Below, in pieces: positions 44,744 through 53,924 of a stretch of DNA of 64,000 nucleotides; position 1 is the first letter of the stretch; every line of letters starts with the position of its first letter. The DNA comes from Noviherbaspirillum sp. UKPF54. GTDB lineage: Bacteria; Pseudomonadota; Gammaproteobacteria; Burkholderiales; Burkholderiaceae_D. Below the pieces are notes generated by a model, which had not been told where the DNA came from, did not search any database, and saw nothing but the letters and a program-made list of their open reading frames with translations. A program made the position numbers and the translations under genes. The stretch covers positions 1,364,001 to 1,428,000 of the forward strand of contig NZ_CP040128.1 of NCBI RefSeq assembly GCF_007874125.1, written 5' to 3'.

Positions 44744-47571
44744 TGTGCGTCTGCCTCGGGACTGCTGATGTCTTGGCCTTCGTCGTTGATGGGAGATGGC
44801 GTTTCGGCGCCGCTATGATACTCGACGGTCCAAGGACTACTCGGGCCGACGAACGCTGCGAGGCAGGCGTCGCGATCTTGTATGTGTCGTATTGAGAACC
44901 CATCGCCGGTAGTGCGGCCCTTTTCGATCACGGTGCCGTCGTGGATCAAGGCATAACCTGCGGACAGACTCTCGCCGGTGATGGGATTGCATGCTAACAA
45001 GCGCCCGCTGTAGCGCTCCGGCTTCGGCGAAATTGGCGAATTTGCGGGATACGGAAAGCCGGGAGCGCGACCCTCCGGCAAATCGGGGCTGCCTGCACTG
45101 AGGTTTCCCGGCCCCAGGAATTCATGCGTACTTCCCTTGACCGAGAGCGAAGAAGGACAGTGGATATCGATGTTGGAGCCAGCCAGCTTGATATACCCGC
45201 CGCCGGATGCCAGCAGAATCTCCTGCTTCGCCTGAATCTTGATGCGGCCGCCGCTGGAGGTGACCGCAAGTGTTCGTTCCGCCAGCGCATCCATCGGCCC
45301 GGCATGTGCGCGTACCGACACAGGCTCCTTGGCCGCGATCACTTTCGCGCCGCCGGCGTGCGTGAACAACGATAACGTTTTTGCCGCCGCAAGAGATGCC
45401 GCCTGGCCGGCACTCATGCGCAGCGCCGAGGTCGCGCTCAAGGTGAGGTCTTGCCCGGCCAGCAGGACCGACGATGCCGGGGACGCAACACTGATGCCGG
45501 CTCGGCTGTCGAGTAGCGCGACAGGTTGCTCGAACGCGGGCGCCTGCCGCCCATCGGCGGGGTTGATGGCGGTGATAGTCTTGACTAGCCCCCTGACGCC
45601 GGCGCTCGTGGACAGCGGCAGCGCCTGGTGCTGTGCCGAGGCATCCGACAAGGCATGCGCCAGGTCGGATGCCGACGACAGTTTACCCTGCGCTTCCTGC
45701 GCGTCGAGTTGGGTGGAGGCCGCGCCAGTTCTTTGTGCGGTCGAGATGAATATCCCGCGCTTTGCCCGTATCGTGCTCCACACATCGGTTATCAGTTCGA
45801 ACCCCGTGCCGCGAAACGCGCCGCGTACGTTGCCGATTCGCCGGATCAGGTAACCGACATTCAACTGGCTTGCCGAATATGAGGAAACAAGCGACTGGCG
45901 CAACTGTTGCGGCGTGTCGTCGATGCTCCACTGGTTGAATCCGCCTGCTCCATATTCTTTCGTGCGGATACCGGCCAGGGCGCCGGGATGATTGCCAGCG
46001 CCATGATAAGGAGGTATATCGGAACCGTTATAGAGCTGGCCGATCACGACGGGGCGATCGATGTCGCCGTCGATGAAGTCGACCAGTACCTCCTGTCCGA
46101 TGCGGGCGATGAAATTGCTGCCCCAGTTCGCGCCGGCGGCTGGTTCGGCCAAGCGCACCCAGTTGCCGGTAGTTTCGTTACCGGGACCGTTCGGTGCCGC
46201 AGGGTGTCCGAACTGCCCGTTTGCCATCCGCTCGCCGCGTTGCCACGGAAACCGCACCTTGATGCGATGATCGCGCTCGGTGGTGATTTCCTCGCTTGCG
46301 ACCCCGACGACCAGTGCCACTTGTGCGCCGCCTGCGGTCGGCTTGGGCGGCGTCCAGGCCGGGCGAATGGGCGTTGTGCGGTAAACGCAGGTGAAATGAT
46401 TGCGGTAGGTGCCGCCTTCGATTGCTGCTTGTTTCGATAACCCGTTGTCATGGGCCGAAAGATTATTGGCTCCCCGGTGTTCGATCGAGAGCACTACGTA
46501 TTCGGCCGGCCCGCTTGCCGCATGGCCAGTCAATTCGAACCAGGCGCCGATGGAAAATGCGCGAACTGCGCTCTCGCCATGGCAAATCTGATGTTGGAGG
46601 GCAAGCGATTCGGCGCGCGCCCGGGCAAAGCGCGCGCTCTCCGCCGCGCTGGAATAGCGATGGGCCCCGCGTCCCTCGAAAACTTCCAGTGGCGGCAGGC
46701 CGCGCGCGTCAATCCCTGCCTGATCGTCCGCGGCATGGGTATGCAGTTCCCTGTAGTCCCAGCTCGACTGGGTGACCGAGTTTGCCTGCACCCGGCGCCG
46801 TTGCGCAAACAGCGTAATTGTGTCGCTTCGCTCGGTGGCGTCGGCGCGATGGAAGCGTACCTGGCGCTGCGCGCACGGCGCCAGCGATGCGTTGTCGTCA
46901 AAAACGACGAAACAGTGGCCTGCGCGCACGGCCTTTGCTTCCCGTTCCGAATGGCCGTCTTGCGTATCGTGGCGAATATAGAAATTCAAGCCCTCGTCGG
47001 CGAGCAGGCGCGTGATGAACTGGTAGTCGGACTCGCGATATTGCATCGTCACCGCGCGTTTGGGCGGCGGTGCACTGACATCGAAGCGGTAGCTGGCATG
47101 AGGGTAGTCCCGGAATATCTCGGCGACGATGTCGAGCACGGACTTGTCCTGGAAAACATAACTGTCCCGACGCAGCGTGAGCGCGTGCAGCCACGGCTCA
47201 AGCGTCAATCCGTAGCGAACCGTCGATCCGGCACCGCCCAGCAGGCTGGCCGTCGTCACGATGCCGTGAAAAGGACGCGTGCTGCCGTCGGCCAGGCGCA
47301 TGCGCAGGCAAGCCTCTTCTCCGACTATGGAACTGAGCTCGCAATGCGCAAACGTCGCCAGGCAATCTACCTTGAAGCGAAACAGTCCGGACATGGATTC
47401 GTGCCCGCTAAAGCTTTCCACGATCAGCGCGTCCGGTCCGAGCGCGGTTTCGATGGACAGCAGCCTGGCATGCTGCGACAGGCAGAGCGGCAAGGCTTGC
47501 AGGCCGGCTTTCAAGGATTGCGGCAGGGGTACCCGGGAAAGCGAAAGATCCGTGCTGAAAGCGCTGTTCAT
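44740..47571 (-). CDS. vgrG: Type VI secretion spike protein VgrG with C-terminal TTR-like extension
   Basis: A 943-residue TssI/VgrG that forms the membrane-piercing tip. The gp27-like part begins near residue 35 (ARLLSIETALGPDALIVESF); the gp5-like OB region includes KVRFPWQRGER and GQEVLVDFIDGDIDRP; a DUF2345 beta-helix runs from about 640 to 840 (SGGGYIKLAGSNIDIHCPSS). After it, residues about 855-943 (YSGRLLACNPITGESLSAGY onward) look like a transthyretin-type domain, which in other VgrGs recruits effectors. No catalytic extension is seen. It is followed by the effector gene with a 4-nt overlap. Confidence 0.96.
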   Translation of the reverse strand: MNSAFSTDLSLSRVPLPQSLKAGLQALPLCLSQHARLLSIETALGPDALIVESFSGHESMSGLFRFKVDCLATFAHCELSSIVGEEACLRMRLADGSTRPFHGIVTTASLLGGAGSTVRYGLTLEPWLHALTLRRDSYVFQDKSVLDIVAEIFRDYPHASYRFDVSAPPPKRAVTMQYRESDYQFITRLLADEGLNFYIRHDTQDGHSEREAKAVRAGHCFVVFDDNASLAPCAQRQVRFHRADATERSDTITLFAQRRRVQANSVTQSSWDYRELHTHAADDQAGIDARGLPPLEVFEGRGAHRYSSAAESARFARARAESLALQHQICHGESAVRAFSIGAWFELTGHAASGPAEYVVLSIEHRGANNLSAHDNGLSKQAAIEGGTYRNHFTCVYRTTPIRPAWTPPKPTAGGAQVALVVGVASEEITTERDHRIKVRFPWQRGERMANGQFGHPAAPNGPGNETTGNWVRLAEPAAGANWGSNFIARIGQEVLVDFIDGDIDRPVVIGQLYNGSDIPPYHGAGNHPGALAGIRTKEYGAGGFNQWSIDDTPQQLRQSLVSSYSASQLNVGYLIRRIGNVRGAFRGTGFELITDVWSTIRAKRGIFISTAQRTGAASTQLDAQEAQGKLSSASDLAHALSDASAQHQALPLSTSAGVRGLVKTITAINPADGRQAPAFEQPVALLDSRAGISVASPASSVLLAGQDLTLSATSALRMSAGQAASLAAAKTLSLFTHAGGAKVIAAKEPVSVRAHAGPMDALAERTLAVTSSGGRIKIQAKQEILLASGGGYIKLAGSNIDIHCPSSLSVKGSTHEFLGPGNLSAGSPDLPEGRAPGFPYPANSPISPKPERYSGRLLACNPITGESLSAGYALIHDGTVIEKGRTTGDGFSIRHIQDRDACLAAFVGPSSPWTVEYHSGAETPSPINDEGQDISSPEADAQ

Positions 47572-47588
47572 CTTCTATAGGCCTGCGA

Positions 47589-48383
47589 TCAGGGGAGGCT
47601 GATCGTGATATTGGCGACCTTGGGCGCCAGTTTGACGATGTCGAAGTAGGGCGCGAGTGCCGCATTCGTATGTGTTGCCAGCAGCCAATCTAGGCCTGCA
47701 AAGGCCGCGACGCCGAGCAGCGCCAGCGCCGCGCCGATCACCCTCATCGGAATGCCCGTCTGCATCAGGTTCTTTATATTGTCGGGCGCCTTCCAGTGCG
47801 GCGCGAACTGGGCTCGCTTGCCTCTCAGGTGAACGATTTCCTTGTCCAGCGTGGCAATCAGGTAGTTCAGCTTTTCTTTGCTCTCCAACATGTACTTTCC
47901 CTGGAACCCAGTCAGCAGGCACATGTAGAAGACTTCCAGCGCCTGCAGGCTTGTCTGGCCACGATGACGGATTTCTTCCAGCTTGGCATAGAAGTTTTCT
48001 CCGGCAAGCTGATCTCCGAACAGCGTCAGCTGCAGCGGCGCCCGTTCCCATATGTCGCGAATAGCCATGTCGGATGACAGGATGGTTTCGTCGAGAGCTG
48101 CGCAAAAGGCGTATTTCGAGGCGTAGATGTCATCCGCAGAAACATCCAGCGCTCGCGCATTGCGCTCGAAGGTAGCGAGAAAGCGGCAAACTTGTGCCGT
48201 GAAGCGCTCCGCATCGTCCGGCACGTGGCGGTTTTTTAGCAGCAGCAGCAGGTAAAAGCCGTCGTGCATCAGGTCGACCAGCGTACGTGGCCCGGCGTGC
48301 GGCTCCAACCCTGGCGCCATGTGCCCGGCATACAGCGATGGCGCGCGGTTCACGGAGTCGGGGGAAGGTGTGGCGGCATTCAT
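47589..48383 (-). CDS. tssL: Type VI secretion membrane protein TssL (DotU)
   Basis: TssL is an inner-membrane subunit of the TssJLM complex. The 264-residue protein has a cytoplasmic hook domain (RTLVDLMHDGFYLLLLL, SKYAFCAALDETIL, FGDQLAGENFYAKLEE) and one C-terminal membrane helix near 213-235 (IGAALALLGVAAFAGLDWLL). It lacks the C-terminal OmpA-like peptidoglycan-binding domain of extended TssL, so anchoring to the wall would need another protein. Its start overlaps the tssK stop by 4 nt. Confidence 0.95.
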   Translation of the reverse strand: MNAATPSPDSVNRAPSLYAGHMAPGLEPHAGPRTLVDLMHDGFYLLLLLKNRHVPDDAERFTAQVCRFLATFERNARALDVSADDIYASKYAFCAALDETILSSDMAIRDIWERAPLQLTLFGDQLAGENFYAKLEEIRHRGQTSLQALEVFYMCLLTGFQGKYMLESKEKLNYLIATLDKEIVHLRGKRAQFAPHWKAPDNIKNLMQTGIPMRVIGAALALLGVAAFAGLDWLLATHTNAALAPYFDIVKLAPKVANITISLP

Positions 48384-49729
48384 TGCGTCACGGCGAACAG
48401 TTCGAGCTTCAGGTTCCTGAAACCCGCGGTTGTGTAGATCATGATCGAGCCAGACTGGATCATGCGCTCATAAAGTGGACCGTGCGGTTCGATCGAAAAG
48501 TAGTAGCAGCCGGGGCGCACCGGGATCGGCGCCGGAACCTGTGGCGCAGCCATCAGGCGCACGCCGGGCATGGCCGACGACACCATCTTGTCCACATCGT
48601 CCGGCGCCCCGACCTTGAAGCGCTGCGGGACGGCCTCCACCAGTTCGGCCGGAGGCATGTCAGCCGTCGCCCCGAGGTAGTAGGCGGCACCGCTGGCGAC
48701 CTTGTCCGAATCGAGCCGTCCGAGGTGGAATGCTGGTTTGGGCTCTGCCAGCATGACCGAGAAATAGCGCGACGAAATGACGGTTTCCAGCAACTCCCTG
48801 ATGAGCTGGTCCAGCTTCATGAATTCAAGGCCGGGAGCGGCATGATGATAGGCGGGCAGGTCGGAAAGGCTGTATGCCTTGGAAAAGGTCAGCAGCTGCC
48901 CTGCGAGGCGGAGCAATTCCTGGAACAGTCGCTCGGGATGCAGGTCGGGATGACGGAACAGATGCTGCAGCGCGGCGCAGGCGGTGTTGACGGTATGGAG
49001 CAGCCAGAAGGACGCGACGTCGCCAGAGCGGAACTCGACGATATTCAAGGAAGGTTCCCGATGATAGCCGTAAAGTGCATGTGCTTTCGCCTGCAGCATT
49101 TCGATCAGCCGCCGCACCATTTGATAGATTGGAGCGCTGGCCTGGATGCTGACGACGGGCGGAACGAAGGCGTTGTCCAGCTCATAACCGCCGGAACTCG
49201 TCGTACGCACCCGGGCCAACGGCAGGGACACGTATCGCTCGCGGTTGTCCAGGTCCGACAAAAGGCGTACTGATTTCTTCAGGACCGATAGCGTCGAGTC
49301 GATCGCATTGGTATAGAGATCGGGGGCGGGCACGTCATGCTGGCGGTAGCGATGGGTCTTGCCCGCATCGTCCGGGCACGCGGAAAAATTCGGGCCGGTA
49401 TCGCGCAGATAGGGAAGCGCCAGATAGAACACGACCCCGGCACCGTAACTATCGACGCTCGTTAGGTCGACGGGCTCGGGCAAATCGTCGCAGGAGGGCG
49501 CATTGACGCTCTCGCCGTCGGGGAGAATGGCGCAGACTTCGGTGATGCGCAGCACGCCCGAAGCAAGCGCATCCATGTCGAACTTCAGGCTGCGGATTCC
49601 CCACAAATAGGGGTGGACTGCGCGGCCGAATTCGATCAGCCGCGATTCGTGGTACAGGTCCTGGCGCTGGAAATGCTGCGGGCGCAGAAACAAGCCTTCG
49701 CCCCATAGGATTTTCGATGGATGGTTCAT
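48380..49729 (-). CDS. tssK: Type VI secretion baseplate protein TssK
   Basis: TssK links the baseplate to the TssJLM membrane complex. The 449-residue protein starts with the family signature KILWGEGLFLRPQHFQRQDLYHE, and has YGIRSLKFD-like sequence (here LWGIRSLKFD), IVEFRSGDVASFWLLHTVN and a C-terminal receptor-binding domain with YYFSIEPHGPLYERM. It lies between tssJ (36 nt) and tssL (4-nt overlap). Confidence 0.96.
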   Translation of the reverse strand: MNHPSKILWGEGLFLRPQHFQRQDLYHESRLIEFGRAVHPYLWGIRSLKFDMDALASGVLRITEVCAILPDGESVNAPSCDDLPEPVDLTSVDSYGAGVVFYLALPYLRDTGPNFSACPDDAGKTHRYRQHDVPAPDLYTNAIDSTLSVLKKSVRLLSDLDNRERYVSLPLARVRTTSSGGYELDNAFVPPVVSIQASAPIYQMVRRLIEMLQAKAHALYGYHREPSLNIVEFRSGDVASFWLLHTVNTACAALQHLFRHPDLHPERLFQELLRLAGQLLTFSKAYSLSDLPAYHHAAPGLEFMKLDQLIRELLETVISSRYFSVMLAEPKPAFHLGRLDSDKVASGAAYYLGATADMPPAELVEAVPQRFKVGAPDDVDKMVSSAMPGVRLMAAPQVPAPIPVRPGCYYFSIEPHGPLYERMIQSGSIMIYTTAGFRNLKLELFAVTQ

Positions 49730-49765
49730 TGGAGTGGCGATGAAAAAATCGTGATGGCTACCGGA

Positions 49766-50413
49766 TTAGTTGCATTTGACCGAAGACAGCAAGGCCGCGT
49801 CGCTCAATGTCATGCCCAAGGGGGCGATGGTTGTGGCGGTCATCGCGCATCCATGCACGCCTAAGGTAATGCCCGCCGCCTCGGCGGCCGCGCCAGCAAA
49901 TGCAAAACGCCAGCGTCTGCTGTCGGGCGTACGGAATAATGTCGCCACACCGAGATACGGCGTTTCGGCGCTCATTTTCTCGGCAAGGTCAATTTGTTGT
50001 CCTGGCGTAAGTATCAGTTCGTGCGCTTCCATCAAATCGGCGCCGAACGCCTGTTTTTCCCGATCAAGATGGCCAAATACGGCGTACGATGCGGAAAGAA
50101 AGGCATTTTTGTCTCTTAACTTGTACAGCCGTACGATCGCCGACAAGCCTTTTCCATCCTCGTCGGCATTCAAATCCCTAGCGGCGTCGAGGCGTATCCG
50201 GATCGTTCTGGCCGGCGCCGCCTGAGCCGAGCTTTCCGGCGCCCTGATTCCAACTGTTTCCAAGGCTAACTGCGCTGCCTTATCCGTCGTGGCCCGCACG
50301 GCGCTACAGGCGGCGAGAAAAATACTCATAGTCAATAAACCGACCCTTCTAAATGGAAGCTCATGTAGATTTCCTTTTGTTACATGACGCCGCGTTTTTC
50401 TATCCAAGATCAT
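49766..50413 (-). CDS. tssJ: Type VI secretion lipoprotein TssJ
   Basis: TssJ is the outer-membrane lipoprotein of the trans-envelope complex. The protein has a lipobox FLAACS after a hydrophobic stretch (VGLLTMSIFLAAC) and the beta-sandwich core TIRIRLDAARDLNADEDGKG, VVRLY-type strand (IVRLYKLRD), then LTPGQQIDLAEKMSAETPYLGVA. The N-terminus is uncertain: the ATG at 50413 has GAGGAAAAGAG upstream, while the ATG at 50446 has none; both give an unusually long n-region before the lipobox. It is the first gene of the minus-strand arm. Confidence 0.88.
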   Translation of the reverse strand: MILDRKTRRHVTKGNLHELPFRRVGLLTMSIFLAACSAVRATTDKAAQLALETVGIRAPESSAQAAPARTIRIRLDAARDLNADEDGKGLSAIVRLYKLRDKNAFLSASYAVFGHLDREKQAFGADLMEAHELILTPGQQIDLAEKMSAETPYLGVATLFRTPDSRRWRFAFAGAAAEAAGITLGVHGCAMTATTIAPLGMTLSDAALLSSVKCN

Positions 50414-50446
50414 GTAAAAGCTCTTTTCCTCTGCTTTTTTCTTCAT

Positions 50447-50660
50447 TTTTATATCGCCAGAGCAAAAAAATATTAAAAAATAAATTGTCTAATTCGCAAT
50501 GTTTCGGCTAGTATAAACCAAACATTGCAATTTTGTTAATTGAAAATTTGATAAGTGTTCTTCCCGGACACTCTGTAAAGGCAGTCATCCTTGACTGGAT
50601 GAACCCGGCGATGTTGCTGTGTTTTCCGCTAACCGAGACCTTCTTTCATTGAAACTATCC
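50447..50660. promoter_or_regulatory. Divergent AT-rich T6SS control region
   Basis: This 214-nt region separates the two divergent tss arms and is strikingly AT-rich around 50465-50490 (runs of A and TATTAAAAAATAAATT). It holds a 9-bp inverted repeat (listed separately) around a TATAAA-like element. The composition suits silencing by H-NS/MvaT-type proteins. No sigma-54 element was found. Confidence 0.6.
50496..50528. repeat. 9-bp inverted repeat in the T6SS control region
   Basis: GCAATGTTT (50496-50504) and its exact complement AAACATTGC (50520-50528) are separated by 15 nt containing TAGTATAAACC. The centre-to-centre distance of 24 nt and the enclosed -10-like sequence suggest a regulator site over a promoter. 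Confidence 0.5.
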
Positions 50661-51290
50661 ATGAGCCATTTCACCGACCGACGCAGTTCTTCTGTTCTCA
50701 ACGGAAATCGTTTATTTGCCATTCCAGCGCTTTGCCTTGCTTTGCTGGCCGGTTGCGCAACGACAACTAATCCCGAGCGTGCGCAGGCGCAGCTTGATAT
50801 CTTGACAAAGGAGGCCGATACCGAAATTTCCAATGGCCAGCGTGACAAGGCTATTTCCCTGCTTAATCAAGCAGCCAGGGAAAATCCGTCCAGCGCAATT
50901 CCCTGGCTCAAGATCGCAAAAATTTCCTTTGACGAGGGCGATTATCCCGCCGCTATCCAGTCCGCGAACGAAGCGCTCCAACGGGATACAGCGAATCAGG
51001 AAGCAAAGAGCCTGCTGGTAGTCTCGGGGCTGCGGATTGCCTCCAACTCGGTGGCGGGTTTGCGTTCACCGAATGCCGTGAACTCGGATGTGCGCGTGGA
51101 GGCGGAAAATCTGACGAATTCCCTACGCGCCGTACTCGGCGAGAAAGTGCTCGTTCCTGCTCCTGTGCCGGAGAAGCGGCCTGTCAGCCACGCTGCGCAG
51201 CGCAAGGCCAAGCGGCCCGCTCCGACGCGGGCCACCGCGCCATCGACTTCCGCCGCGGAGGCAGCCGATCCGTTCAAGTCGCTGAAGTAA
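50661..51290 (+). CDS. TPR-containing lipoprotein of the T6SS cluster
   Basis: A 209-residue lipoprotein with lipobox LLAGC (Cys32). Residues about 40-110 contain tetratricopeptide-like helices (AIPWLKIAKISFDEGDYPAA). The C-terminal 50 residues are basic and Ala/Pro-rich (AAQRKAKRPAPTRATAP), possibly wall-associated. Genes for such lipoproteins precede tssB in Burkholderia T6SS loci; their function is not settled. In this locus, where TssL lacks a peptidoglycan-binding domain, it may help anchor the complex (inference). Confidence 0.85.
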   Translation: MSHFTDRRSSSVLNGNRLFAIPALCLALLAGCATTTNPERAQAQLDILTKEADTEISNGQRDKAISLLNQAARENPSSAIPWLKIAKISFDEGDYPAAIQSANEALQRDTANQEAKSLLVVSGLRIASNSVAGLRSPNAVNSDVRVEAENLTNSLRAVLGEKVLVPAPVPEKRPVSHAAQRKAKRPAPTRATAPSTSAAEAADPFKSLK

Positions 51291-51335
51291 GGCAGCGCAT
51301 CCACCCACCTGACTTCTCCATCGGAAGGAAAATCC

Positions 51336-51845
51336 ATGTCCAAGAAAGAAAGCGTGCAGAAGAAGCTGCAACGCGTCCGCCCGCCCCGGGTACAACTGAC
51401 TTATGACGTCGAAATCGGCGACGCCATCGAACAGAAGGAGATTCCGTTCGTGGTCGGCGTAATGGGCGATTTTTCAGGAAGCTCCGGAAATCCGTTGCCC
51501 AAGCTGAAAGAGCGCAAATTCGTTAACGTCGACATGGACAATTTCGACGACGTGATGAGGGGTATCGCGCCGAGAACCGCATGTCGCGTCAGGAACACGC
51601 TCGGCGATCAGGGCGGCGAATTCGCCGTCGACCTCAGCTTCAAGTCGATCGACGACTTCCGGCCGGAGTCCGTGGTGCAGCAGGTGGAACCGCTGCGCAA
51701 ATTGCTCGAAGCGCGCACCAGGCTGTCGGACTTGCGCAACAAGCTTGCCGCGAACGACAAGCTGGAAGACGTATTGAGCGAGGTGCTGGCGAATACCGAG
51801 AAACTGAAACGGCTCGGTGACGAAGCCAAGCGCGCGGAGGACTGA
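51336..51845 (+). CDS. tssB: Type VI secretion sheath small subunit TssB
   Basis: TssB (VipA/ImpB) forms the contractile sheath with TssC. The 169-residue protein has the family core VQLTYDVEIGDAIEQKEIPF, VVGVMGDFSG and LSFKSIDDFRPESVV, and the LLEARTRLSDLRNKL helix. It starts with a good GGAAGGAAA ribosome site and ends 1 nt before the tssC start. Confidence 0.97.
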   Translation: MSKKESVQKKLQRVRPPRVQLTYDVEIGDAIEQKEIPFVVGVMGDFSGSSGNPLPKLKERKFVNVDMDNFDDVMRGIAPRTACRVRNTLGDQGGEFAVDLSFKSIDDFRPESVVQQVEPLRKLLEARTRLSDLRNKLAANDKLEDVLSEVLANTEKLKRLGDEAKRAED

Positions 51846-51846
51846 T

Positions 51847-53331
51847 ATGGCAGCCCAAGCTCAAGCCGTTCAGGCATATGCGGAGCAGGCTTCGGAAAGC
51901 CTGCTCGACCAGGTAATTACCCAGAGCAGGGTGGCACGTTCGGACAGCGAACGCGCTCGCGCAAGAGACTTGATCAGCGAATTGGTGGCGCAGGTCATGG
52001 ACGGCACCGTGGTCGTGTCGAACAACCTAGCGGCGACTTTGGATGCGCGTATCGCCGAACTGGACGAGCTCATCTCGGAGCAGCTCAGCGAAATCCTGCA
52101 TGCGCCGGAATTCCAGCAACTGGAAAGCACCTGGCGCGGCCTGCATTATCTGTGCAAGCACACCTCGACCGGGGACACGCTGAAAATCAAGGTCCTCAAC
52201 GCTTCAAAGAAAGACCTGGTGCGCGACTTCAGCAACGCCATCGACTTCGATCAGAGCGCGCTGTTCAAGAAGGTCTACGAGGAAGAGTTCGGAACATTCG
52301 GCGGAGCGCCTTTCGGCGCGCTGCTCGGCGACTACGAAATCACGCGCCAGCCGGAAGACATGTATTTCATCGAGCAGATGTCGCATGTTGCAGCCGCTGC
52401 CCACGCGCCATTCATTTCCTCCGCTTCGCCGGAACTGCTGGGGCTGGAGTCGTTCGCCGACCTGGGCAAGCCGCGCGACCTGGCAAAGGTGTTCGACACC
52501 CTCGAATACGTCAAATGGAAGTCCTTTCGCGAGTCGGAGGACGCGCGCTATGTCGGCCTTGTCGTGCCGCGCTTCCTGGGGCGGATGCCATACCACCCGA
52601 AGGAGGGTACGGTGGTCGACGGCTTCAATTTTGCCGAAGACGTGGATGGCGCCGATCACCATAAATACCTGTGGGTGAATGCCGCGTATGCCTTTGCCGC
52701 GCGCCTGACCGGAGCGTTCGAGCATTTCGGCTGGTGCGCGGCGATCCGCGGAGTGGAAGGCGGCGGTCTGGTGGAGGACTTGCCGACCCACACGTTCAAG
52801 ACCGACGACGGCGAAATCGCGCTGAAGTGCCCGACTGAAATCGCGATCACTGATCGCCGCGAAAAGGAGTTGAGCGACCTCGGCTTCATCCCTCTGGTCC
52901 ACTGCAAGAACACCGATTACGCGGCATTTTTCGGAGCGCAGTCTGCGCAGCGCGCCCGGAAATACAACACCGATGCCGCCAATGCCAATGCCGTGCTGTC
53001 GGCACAACTGCAATACGTCTTCGCGTCCTGCCGCATCGCGCATTACCTGAAGTCGATGATGCGCGACAAGATCGGCAGCTTCGCCGCCGCAGCCAACGTC
53101 GAGCAGTTTTTGAACAACTGGCTGGCGCAGTATGTCGTGATGGATGACTCTGCATCCCAGGAAGTCAAGGCGCAATACCCGTTGCGCGAAGCGGCGGTGC
53201 AGGTATCGGAAGTGCCGGGCCGCCCTGGCGTTTATCGCGCCGTCACTTTCCTGCGGCCTCATTTCCAGCTTGACGAACTCAGCGTGTCGCTGCGCCTGGT
53301 GGCCGAATTGCCGCAGTCGGCAAAGGCGTAG
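51847..53331 (+). CDS. tssC: Type VI secretion sheath large subunit TssC
   Basis: TssC (VipB) is the large sheath subunit. The 494-residue length is typical. Motifs include LESTWRGLHYLCKHTSTG, ARDLAKVFD-like segment (PRDLAKVFDTLEY), FRESEDARYVGLVVPRFLGR and GWCAAIRGVEGGGLVEDLP. The ATG at 51847 begins MAAQAQAVQAYAEQ. The C-terminal half includes the IAHYLKSMMRDKIG segment used for sheath assembly. Confidence 0.97.
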   Translation: MAAQAQAVQAYAEQASESLLDQVITQSRVARSDSERARARDLISELVAQVMDGTVVVSNNLAATLDARIAELDELISEQLSEILHAPEFQQLESTWRGLHYLCKHTSTGDTLKIKVLNASKKDLVRDFSNAIDFDQSALFKKVYEEEFGTFGGAPFGALLGDYEITRQPEDMYFIEQMSHVAAAAHAPFISSASPELLGLESFADLGKPRDLAKVFDTLEYVKWKSFRESEDARYVGLVVPRFLGRMPYHPKEGTVVDGFNFAEDVDGADHHKYLWVNAAYAFAARLTGAFEHFGWCAAIRGVEGGGLVEDLPTHTFKTDDGEIALKCPTEIAITDRREKELSDLGFIPLVHCKNTDYAAFFGAQSAQRARKYNTDAANANAVLSAQLQYVFASCRIAHYLKSMMRDKIGSFAAAANVEQFLNNWLAQYVVMDDSASQEVKAQYPLREAAVQVSEVPGRPGVYRAVTFLRPHFQLDELSVSLRLVAELPQSAKA

Positions 53332-53390
53332 CGTTGTTGTTGCAACCAAGCCGGCACTCGCGTGCCTACTATAAAAAGGAGCTTTAAAGA

Positions 53391-53897
53391 ATGAAAGATA
53401 TATACCTGAAGTTTGAGGGGGGCGATACCAAGATCGAAGGCGAGTCGCGCGACGAGGCCCACTCCAAGTGGCTCGAGGCACTGTCCTGGAGCCACTTGAT
53501 TCGCCAGCCGAAATCGGCGACGGCAAGCACTTCCGGCGGCCATACCGCTGAACGCTGCGAACATGGCGACATGGTGTTCGTCAAGGATATCGATTCGACC
53601 AGCCCCTCGATCTGGCTGGCCTGCAGCCAGGGCGATACCTTCAACAAGGTCACGATCGAGTTCATGCGGGCGTCCGGCAAGGACAAGGTCAAGTACCTGG
53701 AAATCGTGCTGAACCACGTCATCATCTCGTCGGTGACGCCGGCGGTGGCGGAAGAGGGCTTGCCGACTGAAACCGTCGCGCTGAAATATGCGTCGGTGAA
53801 GTGGACTTACACGGTGCAGGGCATCGACGGCAAGAAGGGCGGCAGCAATCCGCAGATGTGGAGCCTGTCGAAGAACAAGGCGACCGAAGCGGTTTAA
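53391..53897 (+). CDS. hcp: Type VI secretion tube protein Hcp
   Basis: Hcp (TssD) stacks as hexamers to form the inner tube and carries small effectors. The 168-residue protein starts MKDIYLKFEGGDTKIEGES and has EALSWSHLIRQPKS, IEFMRASGKDKVKYLEIVL and a YASVKWTYTVQG late strand. A strong AAAAAGGAG ribosome site precedes it, plus a small GGCAC/GTGCC hairpin (53353-53366). A strong terminator directly follows it, consistent with high expression. Confidence 0.97.
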   Translation: MKDIYLKFEGGDTKIEGESRDEAHSKWLEALSWSHLIRQPKSATASTSGGHTAERCEHGDMVFVKDIDSTSPSIWLACSQGDTFNKVTIEFMRASGKDKVKYLEIVLNHVIISSVTPAVAEEGLPTETVALKYASVKWTYTVQGIDGKKGGSNPQMWSLSKNKATEAV

Positions 53898-53924
53898 TTC
53901 GCGGCTGCTTTTTCCATTACCTGA

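Noticed and set aside
53340..53375. A separate sigma-70 promoter for hcp (TTGCAA with TATAAA)
   Set aside because: The spacing is 24 nt, too long for a standard promoter.
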